Positions 52,977-62,087 of a stretch of DNA of 64,000 bases are shown here, piece by piece. The translations under genes were made by a program, and so were the position numbers. Positions within the stretch are counted from its first letter, which is position 1; every line of letters begins with the position of its first letter. Source of the DNA: Alistipes sp. GTDB taxonomy: Bacteria > Bacteroidota > Bacteroidia > Bacteroidales > Rikenellaceae. The stretch covers positions 1 through 64,000 of the forward strand of contig JAFVIB010000009.1 of assembly GCA_017474235.1 (NCBI GenBank), given 5' to 3'. The notes under the pieces are model-generated. The model ran no database searches. It was not told the origin of the DNA and saw only the letters and a program-made list of their open reading frames with translations.

Positions 52977-53013
52977 CATTGGCTCTCCACTATGAAGAGC
53001 CAATGGCATTTTT
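52977..53013 (+). terminator. Terminator after the large lipoprotein gene
   Basis: CATTGGCTCT and AGAGCCAATG, 10-bp stem, 9-nt loop, then GCATTTTTAAT. It may be partial so that downstream genes get some read-through. Confidence 0.8.
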
Positions 53014-53033
53014 AATCTAAGAAGCTAACCATT

Positions 53034-53519
53034 ATGAAAAAACTTTTATCTCTTATTTTGGCACTTTTTGCTGTAGCAACTGCTACTGCACAGCAGCTGC
53101 CCGATGTAAAGGTTGAAAATGCAGAGGGTAAGATTATCTCTGCTCGAGAGTTGGTAGGCAAGCCACTGATTATCTGCTATTGGTCTATCACCTGCAAGCC
53201 TTGTATTCAGGAGCTGATGACAATCCTTGACCAGATTGAGGATTGGAAGGCAGAGGCAGATTTTGAGGTCGTTGCCGTATCTGTAGATGATGCCCGCCTC
53301 AAGGCAACAGCAAAGGCGAAGGCAAAGGCATTTAGCAATGACTTTATCTGTCTTTTTGACAGCAATCAGGACCTTAAGCGCGCAATGAATGTCTCTCTGA
53401 CACCACAGAGCTTTGTTGTCGATAGCAAGGGTAATATAGTCTATTCTCACACAGGTTATACACCGGGTAGTGAGCAGGAACTGATTGACAAGGTTATCGC
53501 TATTTCAAAGAAGAAGTAA
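53034..53519 (+). CDS. Exported TlpA/thioredoxin-like protein
   Basis: 161 residues: signal peptide (1-19), then thioredoxin fold with redox site CKPC in YWSITCKPCIQELM (~50-63) and VSLTPQSFVVDSKG with the cis-Pro. Periplasmic thiol chemistry, either reduction or disulfide handling. Followed in 19 nt by a DUF6029-like protein and then an Omp28-like protein that itself has a CGYC motif, so they may work on the same thiols. Confidence 0.85.
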   Translation: MKKLLSLILALFAVATATAQQLPDVKVENAEGKIISARELVGKPLIICYWSITCKPCIQELMTILDQIEDWKAEADFEVVAVSVDDARLKATAKAKAKAFSNDFICLFDSNQDLKRAMNVSLTPQSFVVDSKGNIVYSHTGYTPGSEQELIDKVIAISKKK

Positions 53520-53538
53520 CAAACTGTTTTCTAACACA

Positions 53539-55131
53539 ATGAAGAGACTAATTTTTTCGGTTGTAGCCCTCTGTTCGCTCCTCTCAGCCTCGGCACAGAT
53601 AACCCTTGGCGAGAAGGGTGGTGTAATCTCGGGCAGTATCGAGAGTAACAATATCGTCTATTTCAACGATAAGGCACTCTCTACCCCTGCGCCTGATACA
53701 CACTTCGGCTCAAACGACTATATCAAGGTCGATTATGCTATCGACCGCTTCTCGGCAGGTATCCAACTTGAGACCTACCTGCCAGCCCTTCAGGGTTACG
53801 AGATTGGCAACTACGGTAAGCAATTTAAGGTTCTTACCCCTATGGTCTATGCACAGTGGCAGGACAAGAGCTACTCTGTAACTGTAGGTAATCTCTACGA
53901 CCAATTTGGTAACGGACTGATTTTCCGTACATTCGAGGACCGTCAGCTCGGTTTTAACAACACTCTGCTCGGTGTTCGCGCAACGGCTAATATCGGCAAC
54001 TATGTCGCAGTAAAGGCACTCTACGGTCGCCCACGCCTATATACAAACTATAAGAGTTGTTGGGCAGGTGGCGCAGATTTGAGCCTCTCGCTTGGCGATA
54101 TGTTCGGTATGAAGCAGGGCTCACTCTTTATCGAGGGTAGCTATGCCAACAGAATGGATGATCAGATTGGCAAGGCGACTGACAACCTCCTTAATATGTA
54201 CTCGGCTCGCCTGAATATGGATATTGCAGGTGTTACCCTCCGCGGAGAGTATGCCGGCAAGGGTATTGATAAGTCAAATGCCTCTAATTCATCAGATAAG
54301 GGCAAGGCTATCTATGGAGAGTTGGGTTACTCTGTTGGTAACTTCAGCTTTACCGCTATGGGTCGTGTGCTGGACAAGATGGGTACACCTCTCTGTGCAA
54401 CAGGTAACGGCACGGGCAATACCCTTAACTACCTCCCTGCACTTACTCGCCAATATACCTATATGCTTGCAAACCTCAACCCTTATCAGGTAAATGTCGA
54501 GGGCGAGGTTGGTGGTCAAGCAGACTTCTACTACTCATACCGTAGCAAGACAAACCGTTACCGCTATTGGAATATCCACGCAAACTACTCTACCTACTAC
54601 ACTCTTCGTAAGAGTCAGAGTAAGAGCGGTAACCGTGAGCGTCTGTGGCAGGATATAAATGTAGATGTAGAGCGTCAGTGGGGCAAGAAGCTCAAAACTA
54701 CGCTCCTCTACTCTTTCCAAGAGTGGAATCCATACCACGGTTATCACCACCGCACCTATGTATCGAACATCTTTGTTGCCGATGTGCAGTACAAGTTCAA
54801 CCGCAAGACCTCTATGCGCGTAGAGGCTCAGTATCTGCTTTCAGGCGAGTACGAGGGCGATTGGGTAGCAGGTTTGGTCGAGTTTAACCTCGCGCCAAAG
54901 TGGAGTTTCTTTGTGAGCGATATGTACAATATCGGTCGAACAGACAGAAATGGCGAGTACAAAGGCACAAAGAAGAACTACTACTCTGTTGGCGGTAGCT
55001 ACACAATCAAGCGTACACGCATACAGCTGAGCTATGGCAGAAACCGTGCAGGATTTATCTGCTCGGGCGGTGTATGTCGCTACTCTCCTGAGTATAACGG
55101 AATCAACATTGCTGTAACCTCTTCATTCTAA
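53539..55131 (+). CDS. DUF6029-like outer membrane beta-barrel protein
   Basis: 530 residues from the ATG at 53539 (signal peptide KRLIFSVVALCSLLSASA). The body is built of amphipathic beta strands with Tyr at the ends (KYVLLS-like pattern: TVGNLYDQFGNGLIFRTFED, YSFQEWNPYHGYHHRTYVSN), and ends in Phe, as outer membrane barrels do. I place it in the DUF6029 family from memory. It may carry or export the lipoprotein partners. Starts 19 nt after the TlpA gene, ends 5 nt before the Omp28 gene. Confidence 0.75.
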   Translation: MKRLIFSVVALCSLLSASAQITLGEKGGVISGSIESNNIVYFNDKALSTPAPDTHFGSNDYIKVDYAIDRFSAGIQLETYLPALQGYEIGNYGKQFKVLTPMVYAQWQDKSYSVTVGNLYDQFGNGLIFRTFEDRQLGFNNTLLGVRATANIGNYVAVKALYGRPRLYTNYKSCWAGGADLSLSLGDMFGMKQGSLFIEGSYANRMDDQIGKATDNLLNMYSARLNMDIAGVTLRGEYAGKGIDKSNASNSSDKGKAIYGELGYSVGNFSFTAMGRVLDKMGTPLCATGNGTGNTLNYLPALTRQYTYMLANLNPYQVNVEGEVGGQADFYYSYRSKTNRYRYWNIHANYSTYYTLRKSQSKSGNRERLWQDINVDVERQWGKKLKTTLLYSFQEWNPYHGYHHRTYVSNIFVADVQYKFNRKTSMRVEAQYLLSGEYEGDWVAGLVEFNLAPKWSFFVSDMYNIGRTDRNGEYKGTKKNYYSVGGSYTIKRTRIQLSYGRNRAGFICSGGVCRYSPEYNGINIAVTSSF

Positions 55132-55136
55132 AGGCT

Positions 55137-56582
55137 ATGAGAAAGTTTTTATATACACTAATCGCTATTGCAGCGACACTCTTGACAACATCTTGTCTAT
55201 ACGGTTTAGGTAGTGACGATGGTCTTGAGATTGAGGATACTTCGGGCTTTAAGGTAGAGGTTTCGTCAAATGTTATCTCGGCAGATGGCGAGGATATAGC
55301 TGTATTCCGCGCATTTTACAATGGCGAGGAGGTTACCTCTGAGTGTACTCTCTACAACACCACAGCAAACGAGACTATGGAGGATATGAGCTTCTCGACC
55401 TATGTGCCGGGTATGTATATGTTCTATGTCAAGTATCAGGATTATCAGAGTGAGAGTATTACCGTCACAGCCGTTGTAGATATCGACTTCAGCGACAAGG
55501 AGGAGAGCGGACTGAGTGTTACCCTCTCGACAAACTTGGTACAGGTAAGTCAGGGCTATGCTGCATTTATAGTTCGCTACAATGGTAAGGTAATTCTTCC
55601 TGATGAGATTGAGAAGGTCAAGTTCTACGATGCCGAGACTGACAGTCCGATTACTGTCGATTACACAGCCTTTGTATCAGAGTCGGGAACAGAGTATGTT
55701 CTGCCTGCATATGTAGCAATAGAGGTGGGCACAAAGAGTTTTTGGGCAAGTTATAAGACCTCTAATACACGCGAGACTCCGGTATCTATCATCTCTGTAA
55801 ACTCCAAAATTCCGGCTCGTCCTGCCGATGCAGAGCCTAATAATCTCGACTTTAAGCACCGCGCACTCTTCACTCAGCTTACAGGTACTTGGTGCGGATA
55901 CTGCCCTAATATGATTGCAGCATTCCACTATATGTTTGAGGAGGCAAACTATAAGGATAAGTTTGTACACACAGCAGTTCACGGTGGCGACAAGTTTGCT
56001 ACCACGCTGCCTGACGGTCGTGATTTGGCAAGCATCCTCAACACATCGGGAGGCTACCCTTACACTATCGCAAATCTCTCTTATGGTCTTTCGACAAATA
56101 ATAGCCTTGAGAACAATATCGGTGCTATTATGGGTGCTATTGAGGGTACTATGAAGAGCGAGGCGCGCGCAGGTATTGCAGCCCGTACAGAGCTGAAAGA
56201 CAATATGTTGCTTATCCGTGCATCTGTCAAGGCTTCGCACGCGGGCGAGTACTATATCGGTGCTTGGTTGGTGGAGAGTAACCTTCAGGCAGCGCAGAGT
56301 AACTATACAGATATTAAGGAGGACTTTCTTGATATTCACGAGAATGTTGTTCGTATTGCAGATAGCAACACAACCAACTTCTTGGGTCATCCACTCGGAA
56401 ATATCGGCAAGGGAGAGCGTGCAGACCACCTCTTCATTATGGAGCTTGACCCATCGTGGAAGGTAGAAAACTGCCACTTGGTGCTCTTCGCCTCAACTGT
56501 GCAGTTTAACTCGCTGACTATGACAAATGCAGTTAAGACTACATCTCTTACTTCGGGTGTCGATTTCGAGTACAAGAAGTAA
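55137..56582 (+). CDS. Omp28-related lipoprotein with thioredoxin-like CxxC
   Basis: 481 residues. The lipobox is LTTSC (Cys20). Ig-like beta segments (~30-130, 130-230) precede the Omp28 region with FTQLTGTWCGYCPNMIAAF (~248-266), where CGYC is a thioredoxin-type site. The C-terminal domain has EYYIGAWLVESNLQA and HENVVRIADSNTT. Surface-exposed in related bacteria. Last gene of the module, followed by a strong terminator. Confidence 0.85.
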   Translation: MRKFLYTLIAIAATLLTTSCLYGLGSDDGLEIEDTSGFKVEVSSNVISADGEDIAVFRAFYNGEEVTSECTLYNTTANETMEDMSFSTYVPGMYMFYVKYQDYQSESITVTAVVDIDFSDKEESGLSVTLSTNLVQVSQGYAAFIVRYNGKVILPDEIEKVKFYDAETDSPITVDYTAFVSESGTEYVLPAYVAIEVGTKSFWASYKTSNTRETPVSIISVNSKIPARPADAEPNNLDFKHRALFTQLTGTWCGYCPNMIAAFHYMFEEANYKDKFVHTAVHGGDKFATTLPDGRDLASILNTSGGYPYTIANLSYGLSTNNSLENNIGAIMGAIEGTMKSEARAGIAARTELKDNMLLIRASVKASHAGEYYIGAWLVESNLQAAQSNYTDIKEDFLDIHENVVRIADSNTTNFLGHPLGNIGKGERADHLFIMELDPSWKVENCHLVLFASTVQFNSLTMTNAVKTTSLTSGVDFEYKK

Positions 56583-56600
56583 CAGAACATAATCTATCGA

Positions 56601-56637
56601 AATAGGGGTTTTATTTGAAAAATCCCTATTTTTATTT
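56601..56637 (+). terminator. Terminator of the Omp28 operon
   Basis: AATAGGGGTTTT pairs with AAAATCCCTATT over 12 bp (one G-T), 6-nt loop, then TTTATTT. The coaD promoter begins at its tail. Confidence 0.85.
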
Positions 56638-56644
56638 ACCTTTG
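56637..56644 (+). promoter_or_regulatory. Promoter -7 box (TACCTTTG) of coaD-lpxD operon
   Basis: Exact match, only 8 nt before the coaD ATG, so the leader is at most a few bases. Confidence 0.65.
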
Positions 56645-56652
56645 TAGCTAAT

Positions 56653-57123
56653 ATGAAGAGAATTGCACTTTTCCCGGGTTCGTTTGACCCATTTACTCGC
56701 GGTCACGAGTCACTTGTCGAGGGGGCTTTAAGGCTCTTTGACGAGGTTGTTATCGCTGTGGGCGAGAATGTCTCAAAGCGAGGTCTGCTCACTGTCGAGC
56801 AGCGTCAGAGGCTCATCTCTGACCGCTATGCCGGCGAGGAGAGGGTCAAAGTAACATCGTACAGCTGCCTTACAGGCGACTTTGCTCGTCAGGTGGGTGC
56901 TGTGGCGATGATTAGAGGTATCAGAAATACTACCGACTTCAACTTTGAACGCTCTATAGAGGCTACAAACCGACGCATATTTCCGGAGATTACAACCGTG
57001 ATGCTCGTAACACCCGATGAGTATGCACATATCTCGTCAAGCATCGTCAGGGAGCTTCTCAGCTTCGGTCACGATGTGGCTGAGTTTATGCCCGAAGGCA
57101 TTGATATTAAGAACTATTTGTAA
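56653..57123 (+). CDS. coaD: Phosphopantetheine adenylyltransferase
   Basis: 156 residues. GSFDPFTRGHESL (9-21) holds the T/HxGH nucleotide site, MIRGIRNTTDFNFE the substrate loop, and SSSIVRELLSFG the ISSTxVR-like motif (here SSSIVR). It makes dephospho-CoA from phosphopantetheine and ATP. First gene of a four-gene operon with lpxD and two exported proteins. Confidence 0.95.
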   Translation: MKRIALFPGSFDPFTRGHESLVEGALRLFDEVVIAVGENVSKRGLLTVEQRQRLISDRYAGEERVKVTSYSCLTGDFARQVGAVAMIRGIRNTTDFNFERSIEATNRRIFPEITTVMLVTPDEYAHISSSIVRELLSFGHDVAEFMPEGIDIKNYL

Positions 57124-57141
57124 TTTTATAGGATAGATAAC

Positions 57142-58179
57142 ATGCAATTTACAGCTGAAATGATTGCCGGACTTATCTCCGGCGAAGTAGTTGGCGACAA
57201 GAACGCTACAGTACATACAGTATCTTCGATAGAGGATGGCAAAGAGGGAGGTCTTGCCTATCTGTCTAATCCTAAATATGAGCAGTATCTATACACTACT
57301 CGTTGCTCTATCGTGCTGGTGGATAAGGCTTTCGAGCCGAAGAGCGAGGTTGCAGCTACCCTTATTAAGGTCGAGAATGTGGGTGCTTGTGTACTCCAAC
57401 TGCTTCAGATGTATCAGGCAATGAAGCCACAGAAGAGCGGCATCTCCCCTCGCGCATCTATCTCCGAGAAGGCGACTATTGGTCAGAACTGCTATATCGG
57501 CGACTTCGCCGTTATTGAGGCTGGTGCTGTTGTGGGCAATGGCGTAAAGATATATCCACAGTGCTATGTGGGCGACAATGTGAAGGTGGGCGATAATACC
57601 ACTCTCTACCCTCGCGTGACTATCTATGAGGGCTGCTCTGTGGGTAACCGCTGCATTATCCACGCAGGCGCAGTTATCGGTGCTGACGGCTTCGGCTTTG
57701 CTCCAAATGCGGCAGGTGGTTTCGACAAGATTCCGCAGCTGGGTAATGTGATTATCGAGGACGATGTAGAGATTGGTGCAAACACCTGTATCGACCGTGC
57801 AAAGACCGACTCGACAATTATCCGTCGTGGTGTGAAGCTGGACAACCTTATTCAGGTGGGTCACAATGTACAGATTGGCGAGAATACCGTATCTTCAGCG
57901 CAGATGGGTATTGCCGGTACATCCAAAGTTGGTAAAAACTGCTTCCTCGCAGGTCAGGTGGGCATTGCCGACCATATTACCGTGGGCGACAATGTAAAGA
58001 TTGGTTCACAGAGTGGTATCGACCGCGATGTTCCTTCGGGTGAGGTACGCTTCGGTTCACCTGCACTCAAGGGTATGGGCTACTACCGCAGTTTTGCAGT
58101 CTTTAAGGAGCTTCCTGAGATGGCACGACAGCTCCGAGCTTTGGAGAAAAAGGTTGCCGAACTTACAAAGGAGGAGTAA
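57142..58179 (+). CDS. lpxD: UDP-3-O-acyl-glucosamine N-acyltransferase
   Basis: 345 residues. The N-terminal uridine-binding domain (1-100) is followed by hexapeptide repeats ([20 protein letters not shown] onwards) and the C-terminal helices. The catalytic His241 is in [18 protein letters not shown] is also conserved. It adds the N-linked acyl chain in lipid A synthesis, so the cell is a true Gram-negative. Lies 18 nt after coaD; the DUF4369 gene begins 2 nt later. Confidence 0.96.
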   Translation: MQFTAEMIAGLISGEVVGDKNATVHTVSSIEDGKEGGLAYLSNPKYEQYLYTTRCSIVLVDKAFEPKSEVAATLIKVENVGACVLQLLQMYQAMKPQKSGISPRASISEKATIGQNCYIGDFAVIEAGAVVGNGVKIYPQCYVGDNVKVGDNTTLYPRVTIYEGCSVGNRCIIHAGAVIGADGFGFAPNAAGGFDKIPQLGNVIIEDDVEIGANTCIDRAKTDSTIIRRGVKLDNLIQVGHNVQIGENTVSSAQMGIAGTSKVGKNCFLAGQVGIADHITVGDNVKIGSQSGIDRDVPSGEVRFGSPALKGMGYYRSFAVFKELPEMARQLRALEKKVAELTKEE

Positions 58180-58181
58180 CG

Positions 58182-58811
58182 ATGATTTTAGCACTTATCC
58201 TTACACTACTCTTCGGAGGCTGCAACAGAGACGCTGACAGCTATCTGATTGAGGGTACTACAGCCAAGCAGAGTGGCTACTACTATCTGCTTGAGGGGTA
58301 CAACATTGTCGATTCGGCAGAAGTCGTAAATGGTCACTATCGCTTTGAAGGTCAGATAGATGCCCGCGTACCGGTACGCAACATCGCCAGCGCATCGAGT
58401 GCAATTGAGGTTGTGGGCAATACACGCTTTGCGCAGGTTATCCTTGAGGGTGGCACTATAGAGGTGTCGGAAGATGACTACAGCCCGACAGGAGGTCTGA
58501 AGGTTGTCGGCACAAAGGGTAATGAGGCGATGTACAACTTCGCTGTTGAGGCTATGGCTCTGCAAGAGCAGATTAGAGATTGTTTCGACAACACTACCCG
58601 CAAGCGTCTGATGACTCGCTACGAGAAGTTGGTCGATAGAACGATAAGGCGAAACCTTGACAACTACGCCGGCGTCAATCTGCTTATGGCAAGCGGTGGC
58701 AGATACAGCGCAGAGCAGCGCAGAGAGTTTATTGAGCGAATGAGCAGCAGTATGCGTCAGACAGAGGCTGTAGAGAGTATGATTGAAAATTTAAACACAA
58801 ATAATAACTAA
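58182..58811 (+). CDS. DUF4369-like lipoprotein
   Basis: 209 residues. A short signal with lipobox FGGC (Cys14). The beta-rich first half (YLIEGTTAKQSGYYYLLEGY, NGHYRFEGQI) fits DUF4369, which is usually found before a thioredoxin domain; here the protein stops after a helical part with no thioredoxin. It looks like a truncated paralogue of the next gene, which has the same N-terminal layout. Coupled to lpxD. Confidence 0.75.
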   Translation: MILALILTLLFGGCNRDADSYLIEGTTAKQSGYYYLLEGYNIVDSAEVVNGHYRFEGQIDARVPVRNIASASSAIEVVGNTRFAQVILEGGTIEVSEDDYSPTGGLKVVGTKGNEAMYNFAVEAMALQEQIRDCFDNTTRKRLMTRYEKLVDRTIRRNLDNYAGVNLLMASGGRYSAEQRREFIERMSSSMRQTEAVESMIENLNTNNN

Positions 58812-58812
58812 T

Positions 58813-59877
58813 ATGAAGAAGATTTTTGCAATTTTGGCAGTAGCAGCAGTGGCTGTAGGCTGCAATAACCACCGCTCAACAATCAGCGGTAATGTCCTCG
58901 GCATTGAGGATGGCACTATCTACTTGGCAGAGGCAGGTCGTAACGGTGCTTTGGTAGATTCTACAGAGATTAAGGGCGGCAAGTTCGTCTTTAATATTGA
59001 CGATGCAGCACAGTTGCTCACCCTGCGTACAGCAGAGGAGGGCGTGGCTGCCGTATTTACAGAGGATGGTAATATTACTGTCGAGGGTAACCTTGCAGAT
59101 AACTCTGTGAAGGCTGTAGGTACACCTGCAAACGATGCATTCAACGCCTACAACGAGGCTATGACATCAATCAACCAGCGTTATGCCGAGGCTGAGGATG
59201 CAGAGGCGCGTAAGGCTATCTATGAGGAGTATAACACATTTGTCGAGCAGACTATCGAGAGCAATATGGGCAATATCTTCGGTGTCTTCATGTTCATAGA
59301 GAACAAGAGCTACGAGCTGTCTGCAGCAGAGATGGTGAAGAGCCTCAACTCCCTGAGCGAGGAGCTTAAGAGCCTGCCATTGGTGACTAAAACTATCGAG
59401 AAGGCTACACGCAAGATGCGCACAGAGCCAAAGAGAGAGGGTAGCGACTTTATCCCTACATACATCAACATCGAGCAGCCAAATGTCGATGGTACAGCAG
59501 TATCTCTTCAGAGCGTTGTCGAGAAGCAGGGCAACAAGTATGTACTGCTCGACTTCTGGGCTTCTTGGTGCAATCCTTGCATGGGCGAGATGCCATATCT
59601 GAGAGCTGCTTACGCGAAGTACCACAAGAAGGGCTTTGAGATTTACGGTGTCTCTTTCGATAGCAAAGCCGAGGCTTGGAAGAGTGCAATCGAGAAGCAG
59701 GAGATGAAGTGGGTCAATGTTAGCATCCTCCAGAGCTTCAATAACCCTGCAGCTGAGGATTATGTTGTCGAGAGCATCCCTACAAACTTCCTTATCGACT
59801 GCTCAAATGGCGAGATTATCGCTAAAAATCTCCGTGGCGAGGCTGTAGCAGAGAAGCTTGCTGAGCTGCTGAAGTAA
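58813..59877 (+). CDS. Lipoprotein thiol-disulfide reductase (DUF4369-TlpA)
   Basis: 354 residues. The lipobox is AVGC (Cys17). DUF4369 (~20-115), helical linker, then a TlpA domain from ~215 with FWASWCNPCMGEMPYL (redox CNPC) and SIPTNFLIDCSNGEII. Periplasmic, inner- or outer-membrane-anchored redox protein. It starts 1 nt after the truncated sister gene. Ends at a terminator shared with ruvC. Confidence 0.9.
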   Translation: MKKIFAILAVAAVAVGCNNHRSTISGNVLGIEDGTIYLAEAGRNGALVDSTEIKGGKFVFNIDDAAQLLTLRTAEEGVAAVFTEDGNITVEGNLADNSVKAVGTPANDAFNAYNEAMTSINQRYAEAEDAEARKAIYEEYNTFVEQTIESNMGNIFGVFMFIENKSYELSAAEMVKSLNSLSEELKSLPLVTKTIEKATRKMRTEPKREGSDFIPTYINIEQPNVDGTAVSLQSVVEKQGNKYVLLDFWASWCNPCMGEMPYLRAAYAKYHKKGFEIYGVSFDSKAEAWKSAIEKQEMKWVNVSILQSFNNPAAEDYVVESIPTNFLIDCSNGEIIAKNLRGEAVAEKLAELLK

Positions 59878-59895
59878 GAGTAAATCACAAGATAG

Positions 59896-59929
59896 AAAAA
59901 GAGAGTTTTTAAATAAACTCTCTTTTTTT
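59896..59929 (+). terminator. Bidirectional terminator
   Basis: GAGAGTTT/AAACTCTC flanked by an A-run and a T-run, between convergent TlpA and ruvC genes. Confidence 0.88.
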
Positions 59930-60536
59930 ATTGAATCACCTTTTTTGGATTCTCCGCCACAAACTGCTCCCACGACTTCGTACCACGCTTTCGAGCGGTC
60001 TTTTCGCCACCAAGACCCTTAATGCGAGAAGAGCCGAGTGCCTGATTTATAGGGCTTGAGATGCTATAATAGTGGGTTAGAGCCACAGCCATACCATCTG
60101 TAGCATCCAAACGACGCGGAGGGTCGGCAAACTTCAATGTTCGAAGAACAATCGATGCTACTTGCTCTTTTGAGGCTGCACCACTACCTGTAATCGACTG
60201 CTTTATGCGCGTAGGGGCATACTCGGCAACACTCTTATTACAGCTCAACGCAGCTGCCATAGCCACACCCTGCGCACGACCGAGCTTGAGCATACTCTGC
60301 ACATTTTGCCCAAAGAATGGCGACTCAAGAGCCACCTCTCGCGGAGAGTAATTATCTATCAACTCTCTTACACGCTCAAAGATATAACGCAACTTGTCAT
60401 ACGGGTCGGCAATCTTGTGCAGGTCAATATCTCCCATAACCACAGCCCGAAGCTGATTTCCCTCAACCTCAAGTACGCCATAACCCATATAATTAGTTCC
60501 CGGGTCAATGCCAAGAATACGAAACGGTCTATCCAT
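59928..60536 (-). CDS. ruvC: Holliday junction endonuclease RuvC
   Basis: 202 residues. The four acidic residues are Asp11 (GIDPGTNYMGYG), Glu71 (VALESPFFG), Asp144 and Asp147 (RLDATDGMAVALTH). It cuts Holliday junctions after RuvAB migration. The C-terminus is extended by a basic tail (KGLGGEKTARKRGTKSWEQF) compared with the ~173 residues of E. coli RuvC. Single gene. Confidence 0.95.
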   Translation of the reverse strand: MDRPFRILGIDPGTNYMGYGVLEVEGNQLRAVVMGDIDLHKIADPYDKLRYIFERVRELIDNYSPREVALESPFFGQNVQSMLKLGRAQGVAMAAALSCNKSVAEYAPTRIKQSITGSGAASKEQVASIVLRTLKFADPPRRLDATDGMAVALTHYYSISSPINQALGSSRIKGLGGEKTARKRGTKSWEQFVAENPKKVIQ

Positions 60537-60552
60537 TGTTATATTGTTTTCA

Positions 60553-60560
60553 CAAAGATA
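60553..60560 (-). promoter_or_regulatory. Promoter -7 box (TATCTTTG) of ruvC
   Basis: Exact match, 16 nt before the ATG. Between 60561 and 60667 I see no other feature. Confidence 0.65.
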
Positions 60561-60667
60561 GTGATTTTTATCAACACTACCCTTTTTGTTGTTATAACTT
60601 TCGTATTCAGCTTATAGTTCGCACCGATTTTATCGTCAGAATTTGTACTCCGCTCACACTCTGCACC

Positions 60668-60795
60668 ATTTTGTTGTCAAAATACGGTAGATGCAACGCT
60701 CGGCAAAAATACCCGCGAAGGGTAGTACTGTGCGTACGACCCTTTGCGGGTACTTTTTGTTAGCGGCAGCAGGTGCCGTATTTTCACAACAAAAT
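60668..60795 (-). repeat. Structured 3'-end element, copy B
   Basis: Outer arms ATTTTGTTGT/ACAACAAAAT and AAAATACGG/CCGTATTTT with one mismatch; the right end touches the stop codon of the 108-residue gene. Inside are TACCCGC/GCGGGTA, AAGGGT/ACCCTT and the apical hairpin GTAC-TGTGC-GTAC. Flanks CAACGCTCGGC and GTTAGCGGCAGCAGGTGC match copy A at 24.6 kb, while the stem sequences differ and stay paired. Confidence 0.85.
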
Positions 60796-61121
60796 TAGCC
60801 TTTAGAGGCAATCTGTACTTGCAACCTAAACTCCGCCCCCTCAATATCGGTCTTAAGTCGAATATAGTTGCCGAAGTGGGTAACTTTTACGAAGTGTAAG
60901 CCCTTTTCGGTGATTGGGTTAAAAACTGTACCTTCGTCTGCCCAATGGATGCCGTCGAGGGAGATTTGCACGCGGGCGTTTAGTGTTCCAGAGCCGATAA
61001 TATCTTCAACAAGGATAAAGAAGATGACTTCATCTGCCCAGCCGACCTCGTATGGGTGTGTCTCAAAGCCCTCAGAGAAGGACTTTTTTATCTCTAAGTG
61101 TGCTGCATTAAACTGTTTCAT
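60795..61121 (-). CDS. Small beta-rich hypothetical protein
   Basis: 108 residues, no signal peptide. Strand-like pattern: DEVIFFILVEDIIGSGTLNA, VQISLDGIHWADEG, HFVKVTHFGNYIRLK. Resembles a carbohydrate- or ligand-binding sandwich but I do not recognise a family. Last gene of an operon with the 313-residue protein, an FAD oxidoreductase and a symporter; gap of 24 nt. Confidence 0.65.
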   Translation of the reverse strand: MKQFNAAHLEIKKSFSEGFETHPYEVGWADEVIFFILVEDIIGSGTLNARVQISLDGIHWADEGTVFNPITEKGLHFVKVTHFGNYIRLKTDIEGAEFRLQVQIASKG

Positions 61122-61145
61122 AGTAAGGTATATTCTATAAATTTA

Positions 61146-62087
61146 TTACTCCTGGGATACTACAAATGAATCTATATATAGGAATACTCGTCGATTAGTA
61201 TCTGTTTCGAGCCATATCACAGGATTAATAAGACCATCTATACGGCGATACTTATCCACAGCGGTAATCTTATGTCCGCGCAGGTCGAAAATCTTATTTT
61301 GGCACTGCATCTCGACATACTCTTTATCGATAATATCGACCTTCAAGCGCAAATACTGCCAATTGATTTTGCAGTCGGTCTCGTTATAGATAAGGTTTTG
61401 AGTACCATTTGGTACATCTTTATATCCTGCGTGGTAACCATCAGGGCGACGCTCGCCAAACCACCAGCAGTCCACGCCCCACTTGCACCAATCGCCATCA
61501 AGACCGAAAGCCCAATCTTTATCGGTGCCGGGTGTAGCCTGAATATACTGCCACTTGCGCATAGGCTTGCCATCGACCGTATTAAGGTAGCGAATACCCC
61601 AGAAGAATCTATTTCCGTCGTCCTGCGTATCTGAGCCTATACCGAAGGCGCGAATAGAGTCCTCGTGCAGACCGGGTTGTTCGCCTGTACCATCGACAGC
61701 GTTCTGCTCGCCCGTATAGGCAAACCAGCACTCAAGTTGCAGGTAGCGGGCATTTGGGTCCATATTTGACAGACGCTTAATGGCGTGACCCATAGAGCCC
61801 GGGGCTGGCGGCATAGAATAAGGATTTGCCACGGGGCGTGTAGAGAGTTTAAGCGAGTAGGTACCCGAGAATGAGCCGTGCGTACCCGGAAAACGGTATG
61901 TAGCCGAGCTGAGCATTACAGGGGGCCACTGGTCTTTATTGACCTTTGTTGGTGGCACATCAAAGTCGGGATGCTCGGTAAAGTTTGGCAACAGCACCAT
62001 CCAACCGTTAAAGCCACGGTCAAAAATATCATAGCACAACACCCTCTTAAGCGGGTTGAAACGGCTATAAAGCATAATTTTATCCAT
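61146..62087 (-). CDS. Conserved hypothetical protein, jelly-roll-like
   Basis: 313 residues, no signal peptide. It begins SRFNPLKRVLCYDIFDRGFN; the middle has FPGTHGSFSGTYSLKLSTRP and YLQLECWFAYTG, a pattern of beta-sandwich sugar-binding modules, and many Trp and Tyr. The C-terminal part has LKVDIIDKEYVEMQCQNK. I cannot name a family. It overlaps the FAD oxidoreductase by 8 nt, so it is part of that catabolic or biosynthetic unit. Confidence 0.68.
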   Translation of the reverse strand: MDKIMLYSRFNPLKRVLCYDIFDRGFNGWMVLLPNFTEHPDFDVPPTKVNKDQWPPVMLSSATYRFPGTHGSFSGTYSLKLSTRPVANPYSMPPAPGSMGHAIKRLSNMDPNARYLQLECWFAYTGEQNAVDGTGEQPGLHEDSIRAFGIGSDTQDDGNRFFWGIRYLNTVDGKPMRKWQYIQATPGTDKDWAFGLDGDWCKWGVDCWWFGERRPDGYHAGYKDVPNGTQNLIYNETDCKINWQYLRLKVDIIDKEYVEMQCQNKIFDLRGHKITAVDKYRRIDGLINPVIWLETDTNRRVFLYIDSFVVSQE

